64,000 nucleotides of DNA from Gymnothorax reevesii (Eukaryota > Chordata > Actinopteri > Anguilliformes > Muraenidae), in NCBI GenBank assembly GCA_029721435.1, contig CM056586.1, positions 69,403,679-69,467,678 on the forward strand, written 5' to 3'. Every line of letters starts with the position of its first letter. The stretch's first letter is position 1. The translations under genes were made by a program, and so were the position numbers. This document shows, piece after piece, positions 1 to 12,429 of this stretch. The notes under the pieces were generated by a model. It was not told the origin of the DNA. It saw nothing but the letters and a program-made list of their open reading frames with translations, and did no database searches.

Positions 1-1593
1 AGAAGCACATCACACTGCGCACAGCAGTATCCTGATGCTTGGACTCAGATTTATGCTCCTGCTTTGCCTCTGTAAGAATATGGCAGAATATAACTGGCAC
101 CTGCATCTTTTATTCCATGTAACTGAACTATTTTAATTCAACCAACTTTCGAGGAAAAATTTGGTTGGTTAGTTTCCATTATGATTTCACTTGCAGGAGG
201 ATGTAGCAAGGAGACAGTTACAAAAATATTTCAAGCGGGGATAGCTACAAGTGAAAAAATACAGCCACATTTTGGGATCCTTCCTAAGCTGAAGCTACCG
301 CTGACCACCTGTTATTAAAACCATGGAGTCTCAGCTTCCATTACAGGCATTAATTTACATTCACCAGGAAGCTGGTTGAAAGTGATGTAAGATGATACCA
401 CAACGGGTTCACAAATTTAAGAGGTAGTTTTTTTTTTAATGAATATATTTTACATTTATGAGTCCATGGCTGGATTCAAATCCTCACAAAAATATGTCCC
501 ATTGTCCAAATCCTGACCACATTTCCTTACCCTTGAAGAAAAACGTCATGAGGTCTAAGGGGCATCTAAAGTCGATTCTCAGACAGGATGTTGAACGTCC
601 AGTGTTTACCAACAAGTCATACTTTTTTTGACATCTTGCATTGACATTTGACAAATTTCATTCATATAAACCAATGTTTTGTGTCCATCCATAGATAATC
701 CTTCTATTTCAGTTCATTTGCATAGGTGTGGCTTGCTGATTGACCGATAAACAAAAACAATGGGAATCGACTTTAGATGCACTTTAAGGAAAGATGTAAA
801 GGACAATTCATAAGCACTTACGGGAAGACAATCGTGGTGCTGAGGGAATCCGACTGCACTTGCACTTGCTGACGTAATCATGCATCCCCTGTCTGTCATG
901 TTAGTTTGTTTTCGCGTATGGAAGATGAGATGGAGTGCCGATGGAGTGCCACTTTAAATCCTGCTGCCGCAAGGAATCCTTTTGTAAAGGATGGTTCAGC
1001 GCCTCCTATGTTGAAGGAGATAAGCCAGGAAGCATCGAAGCATCTTTTCTTCACTTTCAGCAAATTCAAATAGCACAAGTCATGGCTGCCATGGAAATAC
1101 TTCCAGGTCATTTCCAGGATCTTTGGAACTTTCCTGCGCAAAAAAGGCCATTAGAATGCAGGCTTGTTCTCTTTTCTAAAAACATTGCTGCTTTCAATTC
1201 CATTCATGGCTGTGATTTTTTCATTCGCATTAAATTAAAGATTTAGATTGTGTTTGTAAAACAAAATGCATCTGAATTTCGTTTTTCCACTGCCAACAGC
1301 TTTAAAATTGTTTGAATGCTTTTCATGGTAAGTGCATGTCCCTGACCTTATAAACATCTGCTCCCACAACATTCAAATGAAAACTTGATTTTCACTGATA
1401 ATTGAAGGATTTAATTGATAAAAAACCTAGGTATACCCGCCCCCACCATGCACTTGCAAGGAGCTTATCTCTGATACGTGTCAACATTTTCTGCTTTCCC
1501 TACATTTTGAAACATGTCCAGTTTTTGTGCAGAAGATTTTTAAAAAAGACGTTTGTCAGCAACAATAATGGTGAGAGACAGGGCCAGAGGGTT
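1..1593. other. Upstream DNA without a recognised gene
   Basis: Only short frames in both strands. One short inverted repeat (562-577 with 765-780, gcatctaaagtcgatt) is present. The 103-codon forward frame at 935-1246 has no recognisable domain. Confidence 0.6.
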
Positions 1594-1905
1594 CACTGGG
1601 TGCATCTCAAAGCACAGGCTGCATCCTTTGAGGGCTGCATTTTTTGGGGGCGTCACATAATCCCATCTGTTGAACTGACGTGATGTCATTTCATCTCTGT
1701 TAAACGGCTTTGGTTCCAGTGAGTTGCTACTGGTTTCCCTAACCTTAATCTTAACTCTAACCCTTAATCCAAAACCTAACCCTAAATTTAGCCTTGTCCC
1801 TTACCCTAAATGTCAATTTAGTGGATGGAAGTAAATGATGGCCCCTAAAAATGCAACCTTCAAAGGATGCAGCCTATGCTTTGAGAAGCACCCACTGACT
1901 TTTAT
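1594..1905. repeat. Foldback (MITE-like) element
   Basis: The arm at about 1596-1651 (gggtgcatctcaaagc..., ggctgcatcctttga...) is repeated as its reverse complement at about 1844-1902. The stem is over 50 bp with few mismatches, and the loop contains CCCTAA-like tracts (1740-1800). No coding capacity. A clear target duplication was not found, so the family is not assigned. Confidence 0.65.
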
Positions 1906-2343
1906 GAGGACAGTGAACAGATGTTTTGAAGAGTGTGTCGGCACTTCAGTGACGACCGAAGGAGACAGACCGCGCTGCAACATCATACGTCACTTTGCCA
2001 CGAGAACAGGAAGGCAAGCCTGCCATGATCTGTTTAAAATTTATTAAATGCTCGAAGGATAGAGGTGAACTGTCAACTTTTTGGAAGAAATGGGTTGGAG
2101 AAAAATCATGATTGATCCTGATAGGAGATCATTAAAGTGCTTGGTGAAATTTCATCAGAAGAACAATTAACATAAAAACTCATGGCTAAATTTAATTATG
2201 AATGTTGGAGCATTTCCACATGCATGATATGATATTGGGATTAAACAGTCATGTGGTCACAAGAAATCCACCCGTTAGTGAGGCTTGGTGGGGAAAAAAA
2301 GGTTAATTTGAAAGGGAGCATAAAGGAGCAATGAAAAAAAGGT

Positions 2344-2725
2344 CATGTGAGCTAATGAGTCCAGATTTGCCCTGTTCCAGAGTGATGGGCGTGTCAGTGT
2401 AAGAAAGGAAGCCCATGAAGCGAAGCACCAGTCATGCTTAGTGCCCGCTGTACAGGCTTCTGGAGGCAGTGTTATGATCTGGGGTTGCTCAAACTGGTCA
2501 GGTCTGGGCTCAGCACTGTTCTGTGGCTATAGAATAAATTCAGCAGAAAATCTCAATATACTGAAAGACCAGTAACCAGTCAAAAGACTTTTTGATCCCT
2601 GACGGCGCAGGCATATTCCAGGACGACAATTCCAAGATTCTTCAGGCTCAAATTCCGAAAGATAGGATTATCAACCTTTCAGAATCCCGGTAGAGAGTGG
2701 TGAGGTTCGGCTGAACTTGTGCTAT
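2344..2725 (+). pseudogene. Tc1-like transposase relic
   Basis: Translated in shifting frames this reads SRFALFQSDGRVSVRKEAHE, ASGGSVMIWGCSNWSGLG and a block resembling the catalytic (D)DN region (IFQDDNSKI-like with changes). GGSVMxWGC and the following residues are typical of Tc1/mariner DD34E transposases. Stops break the frame, and no terminal repeats were found. Confidence 0.6.
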
Positions 2726-2739
2726 TTTACTGCAAACTT

Positions 2740-3443
2740 CCAGGCCTCATGACTGGCGGCTCAGTCTCTGCACTGAAACAGTCAAACTCCGCCCTCCTTT
2801 CCCTCGCCTTCCTGCGCCTGACTGCCAGGAAGTTGCCCTGCACTCGCTCCTCCGCCATCTCCCACTGCTCCGCCGCTGCTTCCCATCCTCATGGTTGAGG
2901 GTTGGGGATCGTTGAGGCAGCCTGCACAATCGTACGCCAACGGAGGCGATCCCTCACAGCCCTTATGCGGGCTGCGCAGGTCTCGCCGGTCCAGTCCCTC
3001 ACGTCATCGATCCAACGGCGTTTTGGTCTCCCTCTACGACGTGCACCGTCCACTCTGCCCTCTAGAATATGAGTGCAGATGTTTTGTTCACGGAGTACGT
3101 GACCAAAGTACTGGAGCTTCCTCTTGCGAACAAGAGAAAGAAATTGTCTGGTGATGTTTAATTCTTCCAGGACTGATGTATTTGTACGATGGTCACGCCA
3201 GTTGATGTTAAGAAGCCGACGGTAGCACGTCATTTCAAACGCGAGCAGGCGGTTCTCATCAGATGACTTTATTGTCCAAGACTCGGCTCCATATAGCGCT
3301 ACAGGCCATACCAAGGTCTTTAGCACCTTAAGTTTGAGCTGTTTGTTTAGGGCCCGATCTTTCCAGATCTTCTCCCACTGCTCCACCGGGGAGTCAAGTT
3401 GATCTTTCAGACTCACCCAGACGCCCACTATAGGTATCTTCAC
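2740..3443 (-). pseudogene. LINE reverse transcriptase C-terminal fragment
   Basis: A 184-codon open frame (2889-3443) reads VLKTLVWPVALYGAESWTIK, then FEMTCYRRLLNINWRDHRTN and RGRPKRRWIDDVRDWTG. These are hallmarks of the thumb and C-terminal region of an 'endonuclease-reverse transcriptase' LINE. The lineage is probably RTE-like but is not certain. The 5' parts are missing, so it is a 5'-truncated copy read towards lower coordinates. Confidence 0.7.
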
Positions 3444-3800
3444 GAGAAGAAGAGACGTCTTGGAGATGGCTGATGTTCATCTGCCAAAGCCCCTGACCCA
3501 CGGTGATGGAATTATTCCAGGCCTGGGACACAGTCACCATGTGCTGGTCTGAGAACTGCACAGCCTGTATGAGATAAGCTTGCGCCCTCAGGCCTGGGGA
3601 GGGCAGGAATATGTCAATAAATGATGAGAAGTTACCCGAGGCACTCACCCGTGTGTCGGGGGGGAGGTCGTGGAGGGAGAAGTCCTCTACGAGTCCCTGC
3701 GGCGCGTCACTGGATTTGTCACCGCTGGGTCGACTGCGGTCCACATACCTTAGGGCACTATTAAAGTCCCCCCGACTAATAAGTGTATTTGTTGACCATC
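3444..3800 (-). pseudogene. L1/Tx1-like LINE endonuclease fragment
   Basis: The minus strand encodes GDFNSAL-like and YVDRSRPSGDKSSDAPQGLV blocks, then EDFSLHD and GLWQMNISHLQDV, as in the apurinic-type endonuclease and linker of L1/Tx1 LINEs. The GDFN motif is a metal-binding catalytic element in this family. The frame is broken near 3745. It directly abuts the unrelated LINE fragment at 2740-3443. Confidence 0.5.
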
Positions 3801-5088
3801 TTTAACTCTTGTTCATCCACGGCTGAATTGTCAGCGCCCCCTGTTATTTTAAGCGCGTTAATCCACTGGCCTAAACAATGTGAAATGACTCAATGAAAAT
3901 AGCAAAAACAGAGTTGTTTAAGCTTGTAAGTTGAGTCCTCTCACATGGCAAGAGGCCAGTCGACCACTATTGATCTGCTGGGAGCAGATCTGGAGTTTTG
4001 CTCATTGTTTTAACGGTGGTCCACGGGTGGGTTAGCTACAAAATTTTGGCCTACAATTTTGCCAATTTTGATCAAAAAACCTTTTAAATCATTCACTTAT
4101 ATTTCTTTATTCATTTTATTGACAATGAATATCATTCTCCAAATAGGCAGGCAAAGTTAAAATGAGATCGTGCATGGTGGTCCGACAGTGGACCAGAGGT
4201 GATGGTTTGATGTGAAATTGTGAAGTATATGTGCATCAAGACATTCTGACGGGGACATTTGAGTAGCCAGGGCAATTATTATAATTACAGTATTTGCTGT
4301 TATGCACCAATGAGTCAAAAAATTAAAACCACAGATGCAGCAATTAATGTTGATTATCTCAACAGCGGTGCATCATGGTCAGATCTTCGTCAGTTCTCGT
4401 ATTTAGCGTCTTGGATGTGGGAGAAATGGGAACTGAATGACTGACAAGGGATAATTTTTATGGCCTGACGAGTGGGTAAGAGTGCCTCTGAAGTGGCAAG
4501 ACTTCTTGGGTGTTTCCTGTCAGCAGTTGGCAGTACCAACGGACAGAGGTCCATGGGCGGACATGTTTAACTGGTGACAGGGTTTCTGCTGCCAAAGGCT
4601 CACTGATGCACAAGGGCAATGAAGGCTATCCTGTATGGTTCGATTTGACGAAAGGCTGACTGTGGCACAATTCGCTGAGAATTTCAATAATATTGAGGTA
4701 AGGAATACGTCACAACACACACTGCATCATACCCTACTGTGTATTGCACATGGCAATGCAGACCAGTCGAAGTGCTGTCTTTAATCTTGGTCCATCTTTA
4801 AAAGTGCCCCAAACTTTTTAATAAGGTCACCTTCTCCAGTGAGTCTCATTTTCTTTGACATCATGTGCCTCAGCTGGATACCCGTACAGCACTAACCTGG
4901 GAGGAGAGGGCATCAGGGCGCTCTGTGGGAAAAAGGCAAGCTGGTGGAGGGAATGTGGGAAAAGTTCAGCTGGGAAACCCTGAGACTGGGAAGTGATGTC
5001 AGCATGATGGAGCTGTTGCTGCAGCACAAGGGTGACTTTCACTATGATAGGCAGGTGATAATAATTCTGTGGTTGATCAAGTTGATTG

Positions 5089-5094
<6 letters not shown>
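3801..5094. other. Upstream DNA without a recognised gene
   Basis: No frame above 110 codons with a known domain, and no repeat structure that could be supported. Confidence 0.55.

Positions 5095-5125
<31 letters not shown>
5095..5125. repeat. TG/TA microsatellite, left of the Tc1-like element
   Basis: Short (GT)n then (AT)n run directly before the transposon end. It continues on the other side at 6742. Confidence 0.9.
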
Positions 5126-6741
5126 CAGCGCCCTCCATAATTATTGGCACCTCTGGTTAAGTTGCATTCTTTGGCTTCTAATAAATTAAGTTTTTTTCCA
5201 AATATTCTAGGACCACAATGAAAAAAAGAGGAAAATCCAACCTTTAATTCAAGTGCATTTATTCAGTGGGAAAAAAATCCCACATTAAGAAATAATTCTT
5301 TTACATCAAATCATGTGTGCCACAATTAATAGCACCCCTGATGTTAATACTTTGTACAACCCCCTTTTGCCAACAAAACAGCACCTAATCTTCTCCTATA
5401 ATGTTTCTCAAGATGGGAGAATACAGAAAGAGGGATCTTTGACCATTCCTCTTTGCACAATCTCTCTAAATCATCCAGCAACCTGGGTCCTCTCCTCTGC
5501 ACTCTCCTCTTCAGCTCACTCCACAGGTTTTCAATGGGGTTGAGGTCTGGGGACTGAGATGGCCATGGGAGGAGCTTGATTCTGTGTCTGGTGAACCATT
5601 TCTGAGTAGATTTGGCCATGTGTTTAGGGTTATTATCTTGCTGAGAGACCCAGTGACGACCCATCTTCAGCTTTCGGGCAAAGGCCACCAGATTTTGATC
5701 TGACATATCCTGGTATTTCAAAGCGTTCATGATGCCATGCACCCTAACAAGGTTCCCAGGGCCTCTGGAAGAGAAACAGGCCCACAGCATCACTGATCCT
5801 CCCCCATACTTCACAGTGGGCATGAGGTGCTTTTCTGCATACTCATCTTTTATGTTCCGCCAGACCAACTTAAGAGTGTTTGTTGCCAAAAAGCTCTATT
5901 TTGGTCTCATCTGACCAAAGCACACGGTCCCAGTTAAAGTCTCAGTACCACTTAGCAAACTCCAGCCGTTTGCGTATATGATTGTGAGCGAGAAAACGTT
6001 TTTCTGTGCATGCCTCTCCAACAGCTTGTTGGCATGTAGATAGCACCTGATGGTTGTTTTGGAGACTTTGTAACCCCAAGATGCTACCACTTGTTGCAAT
6101 TCTTTAACAGTGAGCTTTGAAGAACTTTTTATTGCTCTTACCATCCTCCTCTGCGTGGTGGCAAAATAACCTTGCGTCCTCGTCCAGGCTTGTTTACCAC
6201 TGTTCCAGTTGTTTTAAACTTCTTAATGATACCTCTGATAGCAGATATGTTCAGGTGCAGGCGAGAGGCTATTTTCCTGTAGCCATTGCCTGACTTGTGA
6301 AGGTCGACACACATCTGCCTTTCTTGAATGGAGTGTTCCTTTGTCTTTCTCATGCTGATGAGTGGATAAGAGAAATGGCCTCTGAGTCACGTCGTATTTA
6401 TACCCTAAGGAAACAGGAAGTAATGAATTACTAATTAAATGTTCCTAGATACTCTGATCAATTTTGTAAACTACTGCAGAGATGACAGAAATACTTCAAT
6501 TACATTTATTTCTGAGGAATTGCTAGGGGTGCCAATAATTGTGGAACAGGTGATTTTATGAAAAATAGTTATTTCCTAGTCAGGGATTGGTTTTTTCCCT
6601 TAAAATTCACTTGAGTTGAAGGTTACATTTTTCTACAATTTTCAGTGTCAATTTTGCAGTGCTTCTGCAATAAAAATTGAATTTATTTTAAGGCTTCTAA
6701 CAAATCTTAACCAGGGATGCCAATAATTATGGAGGGCGCTG
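5126..6741 (-). mobile_element. Tc1-like DNA transposon, complete ends, inactive
   Basis: 1,616 bp with 36-bp terminal inverted repeats (5126-5161 and 6706-6741) that differ at only a few positions. It is flanked by TA on both sides and lies inside a TA/TG microsatellite. The minus strand carries broken transposase frames. Fish Tc1 elements usually have this size. Confidence 0.9.
5344..6353 (-). pseudogene. Tc1-like transposase, frameshifted
   Basis: Three minus-strand pieces make up a DD34E transposase. 6138-6353 gives the N-terminal helix-turn-helix (SIQERQMCVDLHKSGNGYRK). 5896-6144 continues the DNA-binding domain (LTVKELQQVVASWGYKVSKT). 5344-5889 carries GGGSVMLWACFSSRG, QQDNNPKH and SPDLNPIENLWSELK with two catalytic positions. 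The first catalytic Asp (SDETK) is readable only in another frame near 5905-5930. At least two frameshifts make it inactive. Confidence 0.85.
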
Positions 6742-6832
<91 letters not shown>

Positions 6833-6845
6833 TGTATATATACAC
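6742..6845. repeat. TA/TG microsatellite, right of the Tc1-like element
   Basis: A long (TA)n run followed by (TG)n, about 100 bp, directly after the transposon end. Confidence 0.95.
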
Positions 6846-7809
6846 ATTATATGAGGGAAATAGAGGATCTTTAATGAGTGAGCCCGTGATATCAAATTTA
6901 TAAAATGAGAGTAGTAATTTTTGTTTATTCCAAGTCTTTGACGAGGAATAAATGAAAATTGCTGCTCGAGTTTCATAAATTTGATATCTTGGACTAAAAA
7001 ATGTGAGATTATATAAAATCAGCATTGTATTATTTGTAAATTCAAAGTAAAGCATTAGCTTCTAGGTGGCGGTCTTTTCACCTCAATGGGATGAATAATT
7101 AGCCAGCTAGCATACTAACGCTTTTCGCCATGAAATTAATAAATTCATGATTCTACGGTAACAATAACATACATGACTTATTAATTTAATGACAAAAAGC
7201 ACTAGCATAATAGCTAGTGAATTATTAACCCCATTGACTTGAATAAATCACAAAAAAAGACACTAATGCTATTACCAGCAAGAGGTGTTTGCCAATGACC
7301 GCAATCTGACCAGTTGTGACACTAAAAAGTTGTATTACACGTGTGTAATACCAAACCTGTATCTCATGGGTCGTATCACTCCAATTTTTCATCATTTTTG
7401 GGATAAATATGGATATGAATGCAACAATGATGTCTCTAACTTCTATTTTACTTCAATCTAGGTATAGCTTATAGGCTAACCATTTTTTTTTTTTCAGCAA
7501 AATAACTCCTCATGGGAGGGTATGTTCTTGGGACCTTGTGTAATGTTCTCTGTAAGTCATACAGGTGACAAGCATCCCAATCCTTCACAGAATATTGGAG
7601 GCATTCATAAAACCACCTCTTTTTTTTCTCCGTTCAAAATTCCCCGTTTGAGTTCCGGAGGACATTACAGAACATGGTCACACTTTATAATAAGGTGACA
7701 AATAATATGCTTAAGAAATATTGAATCAATGCATAACTCATGATGATTTAATGCAAGAATAAATGCAGGACGAATCATGAATTCCTATATATGTTTATAA
7801 TATGTCACC
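6846..7809. other. AT-rich upstream DNA, nothing recognised
   Basis: Short frames only, with an oligo-T run near 7480. Confidence 0.55.
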
Positions 7810-7933
7810 CCAGCTGGAAACACCAGCATGAACCAGCACCAAAACACAACATATGCTGGTCATAGGCGTATATGCGCGTCAGACAAGTATATGTTGTGTT
7901 TTGGTGCTGGTCCATACTGGTTTTTCCAGCAGG
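7810..7933. repeat. Short palindromic MITE-like hairpin
   Basis: Left arm starting ccagctggaaacaccagc and right arm ending ctggtttttccagcagg are inverted repeats, about 50 bp each. The core is aacacaacatatgctgg / tatatgttgtgtt. The whole 124 bp folds into one hairpin. Confidence 0.7.
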
Positions 7934-8260
7934 GACTTTATTATAATCAAACGGCATTCTCAACTTTTAAACGACGTGTAAGGCTACAAGAGACTATGTG
8001 GGAACATTCCATAACAGCCTCCCAAAGTCAAAGTGAAAGTTATAATATATGAGCTACTTAGACCCAAATGCAAACGCTTTGATGAAGTCCTCAATGAGAC
8101 GTTCTCATGCGACCAACAGGGGGACTGCACGCAAACGTTCTGGTGACACTTCCTATCATCTCGGAAGATGAAAGCGGCATTGAAAGGTTAAAAAAGTAGA
8201 AAAGTACAAAAAATTGAAAAGAGACAGACATTTTAAAAGGTGAATGAAGTTTCTATAAGA

Positions 8261-8428
8261 AAGTATGAAAGAGTTGAAAATGTTGAAAAATAAGTGGATT
8301 CAGGTGAAAATCGTTGAAAACGGGTGGACCTAATCGGGCCAAAAACGCGACTTGTAAAAATTAATCAAAAAAATTTGAATAATATGAAAATTCTATTTGG
8401 ACTCAACTTTATACAGAACATGCTGCAC
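8261..8428. repeat. Dispersed repeat, copy 1
   Basis: Aligns by eye with 12264-12429 over about 165 bp: repeated 'gaaa..tgttgaaaaat', 'gtgga..taat.gggc', 'aaaaattaat' and 'acagaa.atgctg' blocks in the same order and orientation. No coding frame; family unknown. Confidence 0.55.
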
Positions 8429-8559
8429 ATTTTATAGTTCCAATGGCGTCAATTATTGTTGTTGTTTTTTCATATTATTATTATTATTTTTATTATTATT
8501 ACTACTACTACCAATAGCTGCTTCCCTGTAGCAAACACACAACAAGAGCAATGATCAAA

Positions 8560-9410
8560 TTACACCTCGGCTTCACTGATCTAGGCTAACAGATACAACC
8601 GAGCTGCGGAACAGAACCGCATTTCCTGAATTCATGGTACTTCACGCCCCTCGCCATGTGGTTCTTTGCCAGCGCTGCCTTCCCCGCGTCAATTCGACCT
8701 CACCCTCGATTTTAAAGGAAAAAACATCCGTTTATTCTCTTACACGTCTCTTCAAAATCTCTCTGCAGCTTCCACTTGACCCATGAGAAGTTTTTTTTCC
8801 TGGTAAAAGAACAGTGGATAGGAAAGGAAAAAGACCTCCGCTTGAGTGAATTCGGTTATACTTATTGCTTCGCCTCTAACTTTTATAGTTTAGCCTCTTA
8901 GTGAGTCGCACCAGAACAGTTTCATTTTCCTACAAAAATCGCGCTTGAATTATAACTATAGACTCCACACAGTTCAAGGCGCTTCATGAAGACACATTTG
9001 TTTGTTTTATATTTGTTTCATAATTTAACGGAGTCCAGCACCTGCTCCGCCTTCAGGCGCTGACTGGTGTGACTTGCACTAGTGGGATCATTTTTACTCG
9101 CCAATTTGAAGGCACAGGGGCCTGATGCTGTTTTCAATCAGAGTCCGTAAAGTCGGCCCGCATGCAGATTTTTATTAGAGCCGAGGCTCTTATCACTGTA
9201 GGTGCAGCTCGACTCAGCGAAGGTATACGGTGACGTAATGGGTGGATGGGGAAGAGGCAGAGGAGGGGCGCGGTGCAGGCATTTCAGTTAAAACCCCAGC
9301 CTCGGGAGAACAACGACACCATTTATTATACCACCGCGGGCTTCCTGGCGGGTGGGTAAACCGGTGAAAAGGACGAGTCGGAGAGAAAACCGAATTAAAT
9401 TCTCAAAGCA
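8560..9410 (+). promoter_or_regulatory. Probable itga6 promoter / 5' UTR region
   Basis: The stretch before the start codon is richer in GC and CpG than its surroundings, especially 9230-9365. It holds a CRE/ATF-like TGACGTAA at 9231-9238 and a G-rich run at 9240-9275. No clear TATA box or initiator is seen, so the transcription start is not assigned. The call rests on position and base composition only. Confidence 0.4.
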
Positions 9411-9592
9411 ATGGCATTTTGCAGAATAACTTTTGCTCTTCATTCATCATTACTCTGTCTCTGCGCATGGACACTTGTTTCAGCTTTCAATCTCGACACT
9501 GAGAATGTCCTCAAAAAAATCGGAGAACCAGGCAGCCTGTTCGGATTTTCTCTCGCCCTACACCGTCAACTTAATCCAACTGATAAAATAAT
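9411..9592 (+). CDS. itga6: itga6 exon 1: signal peptide and first propeller strand
   Basis: Residues 1-61. The start codon has G at -3 and G at +4. Residues 1-25 form a hydrophobic signal peptide ending WTLVSA, followed by [20 protein letters not shown], which matches the conserved mature N-terminus of alpha-6/alpha-7. The exon ends within codon 61 (AT|G) at the donor GTAAGT at 9593. Reading past the donor hits a stop almost at once, which supports the splice. The transcription start and any non-coding 5' exon cannot be seen. Confidence 0.93.
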
Positions 9593-10837
9593 GTAAGTGT
9601 TCGTTTCACCTTGTAAGTGATCGCTATTCACGAAACTTCATGCATTTGAAGAATCTTGTTGATATTCATTCACGAGGTGTGTTTTAGCCTGTTCATTCTG
9701 ACCAGCCTGCCTGCGAGCAGCAGGTTGTCGCCCGACAGTAGGTAACAGGTTCTTTGCAGAAGTTTCGCAGAAGTAGTCTAGCTGTAAGTTTAATTTGAAA
9801 TGCAAAGATAAAGAAATTAATCTTATGATAAACAAGTTGAATAGGGGGCAAAAGGATATCGATCATATGTTTTGATACAGCTGTGTATTCGACTTTGTAC
9901 TTCATGAATTCCTCACGGTGGTAAATTATTTTCTAGGTTTAGTGTCCTTCCCGAACGTAACCGTGCGTGCACAGTACCTACTTTACTCACTTCCGTAGAA
10001 AAGTTATATTTAAGCGTGATTTTCAATTGTGTTCATCTAATATGTGTGTATTTCGATAATACAACATGTTCGGGGTTTCTCGTATAATTGCGGGGGAACT
10101 CTTTAATCGCAGACCGGAACGGAATGCAGGGAAAGTGGCCTATTGTAGAGGAGAAGAATGTGGAATTGATATTCAGTTCGCTGCGGGTTGTTGTGCGTGG
10201 GGGCTGCCTTTGTGCTCCGCCTGCCACCGGGCAGAGGCCTCGCCACAAGCTAACCGTGCTTAACCAAAGGCGCTTTATGGGTGCCATTTCAGCGCTGAAA
10301 TCATGCGCATCAGTTGAGTGGATACAATGGGCGATGACTGTACTCCTCTTGGGTCCACTGCCGTGACTGACTGGGGGTTCTGAAATTTACATGTGAAATA
10401 TATTGACTCTGTTGGAAGGGCGGTTTATCTCTCCTTTGGGGATATTTCGCGCCTGGGGTGTTGGTTCAGACTGAAATGCATGATGGCTTCAATAATGCTT
10501 GCTAGTTGCAAAATAAAGTAATTAATGAGGCTTATAGCACCATTACCGCACCAAAACGTAATAACGCCAATTGAAAATGATACTTCCCTACTCAATTGTA
10601 GTAGGAGCTGCAGGTCATGGATTGTTTTCCACTACTGTTCATTACTCTGCCGTAGAAGTTCGGGCCGATTGTGGCAGATGACTGCAATGCTACACATTAG
10701 TAGCTGTTAGTTAATATTTATAGTAACTACAGTTGAGGATTACATTTCATTATTTCTCATCATATTCATCAGTAAATCAATTGCCATGTTGAATAACCAT
10801 AATCAATAATCATAATCAGTATCCATATTATGTATGC

Positions 10838-11020
10838 AGCAGCAGCAACACACACATACAGGCATTTCACACACATGAGTAGTACACACACACACACATG
10901 CACACATGCAAATACATGTAGTTCACATACACACACACATACACATATACAAGCAGTTCACATATAGACACACACATTCAAGCAATTCAATTCACACATG
11001 CATGAGTAGCCCACACACAC
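10838..11020. repeat. CA-rich imperfect microsatellite
   Basis: Interrupted (CA)n with CACACATG variants over about 180 bp in intron 1. Confidence 0.85.
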
Positions 11021-11374
11021 TTCTGTAGCTTTGATTAGTAAGCAGGCTTCTGTTTAGTTACCAGCATTTCTGTGCTCCACCGTGGTTTAATAAGCAAGGC
11101 TAGAGAATGAAAAAAAACGTTAAAGATAAGATGGTTACAAACCCATGTATATCGAGTTTTTCCCATAAATATTGCTCTGTAAAGAACGCCGAGTTAGCAC
11201 TTCTAGGCCAGGGACTGCTCACCGGGTTTGGATGATTGCTTGATTCAAGGCTGGGAATAAAGATGGTTTCTGAAGATTTTGTCTGTCATCAATTATTCAC
11301 GAACAAGGGGACCTCAAAAACCTGTAAACATCTAGTCGGTAAACCACAACACTACTAATTATTAGATAAACTTA

Positions 11375-11890
11375 CCGGCCACTTTATTAGGTATACTCAT
11401 CTACAACAGTGTGGGACCCAATTTAGTCTCCAGAAGAGCCTGATCTTTTTTTTTTGCACGGATTCAACAAGGAAAATCTCTTCAGGTATTTTGGTCCAGT
11501 CAGACTTGACAGCATCACACGATTCGTGCATACTTTCAGTTGGACATTTATGCTGAGAACATCTCATTCGGGCATGTATCAATAGTACACTCAAGGATTT
11601 GAGAATTGAGATGTGGGGACTTCTGGCTGCTTGAGTCTGAAGTCTGTCCAGCATGTTTCAACACAAAATGAGATTTGTCAGGCCAGGCTCTTTTTCCAGA
11701 CTGGGTGACTGTGTCCACAGTATCATGTTCCGGAATCCAGCATGATCCTCTGCCACTGTAGCCCAATAGCTTCAAAGTTCAATGTTTTGTGCATTCTGTG
11801 ATGCTGTTTTAACCCCATTGTTATAATTGGCTGTTTATTGAACAGTTGGTACCTCACCGTTCGCTTGAACTTGCCTGCTCCTGTGACCTC
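11375..11890 (-). pseudogene. Tc1-like transposon relic
   Basis: Starts with ccggccactttattaggta, a terminal sequence common to a fish Tc1-like family. It continues with diverged minus-strand transposase sequence, including 'attcaacaagg' and 'ttggtccag' segments in the order known for that family. Internal deletions are evident and the far end is missing. The recognition is from memory of the family. Confidence 0.55.
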
Positions 11891-12263
11891 AGCAGGTTAT
11901 ATCTGGTAGTTAACCCACCACTATCTAGATGTGTCATTACACCCTTGTTGTTAACTATAGAGACCTGCAGAGTGTGAAAATCTCAGGATGTGAAAGCGGG
12001 TCTGCAGGCAGCAGCTCAGAGTTCACGCTCCTCTGCTGCGGATAGCCTGAGGCTGCAGCGCAGATTCCATCAGGTCCTCATTTTTCTGCTTGTCTCTTTC
12101 TGTGGCCTCTGAGACCTCTGGCTATAGGAGTCTTCTGCATTCATTTCAGTGTCACACTTTTCGCTCTTGACCTTAGCTGTGGTGTTTTTACCCTTTTGTG
12201 CTGCCATTTCACATAATTCTGCAACTTGTTTGGAAGGATATCTGCTCAAGTGTGGGCCAAAAG

Positions 12264-12429
12264 AAAGCATGAAAGGGCTGAAAATATTGAAAAATCAGTG
12301 AAATTGGGTGAAATTTCCTGTAAATATGTGGATTTAATTGGGCTAAGAAAGGACTTTTAAAAATTAATTTAAAAACTAAATAATATCAAAAATCTGGAAG
12401 GATTCAACTTAATACAGAATATGCTGAAC
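12264..12429. repeat. Dispersed repeat, copy 2
   Basis: The partner of 8261-8428, same orientation, with moderate divergence. The two copies lie on either side of exon 1. Confidence 0.55.

Noticed and set aside
1738..1800. Telomeric CCCTAA repeats
   Set aside because: The motifs are irregular and lie in the loop of a foldback element, so neither an interstitial telomere nor a chromosome end is supported.
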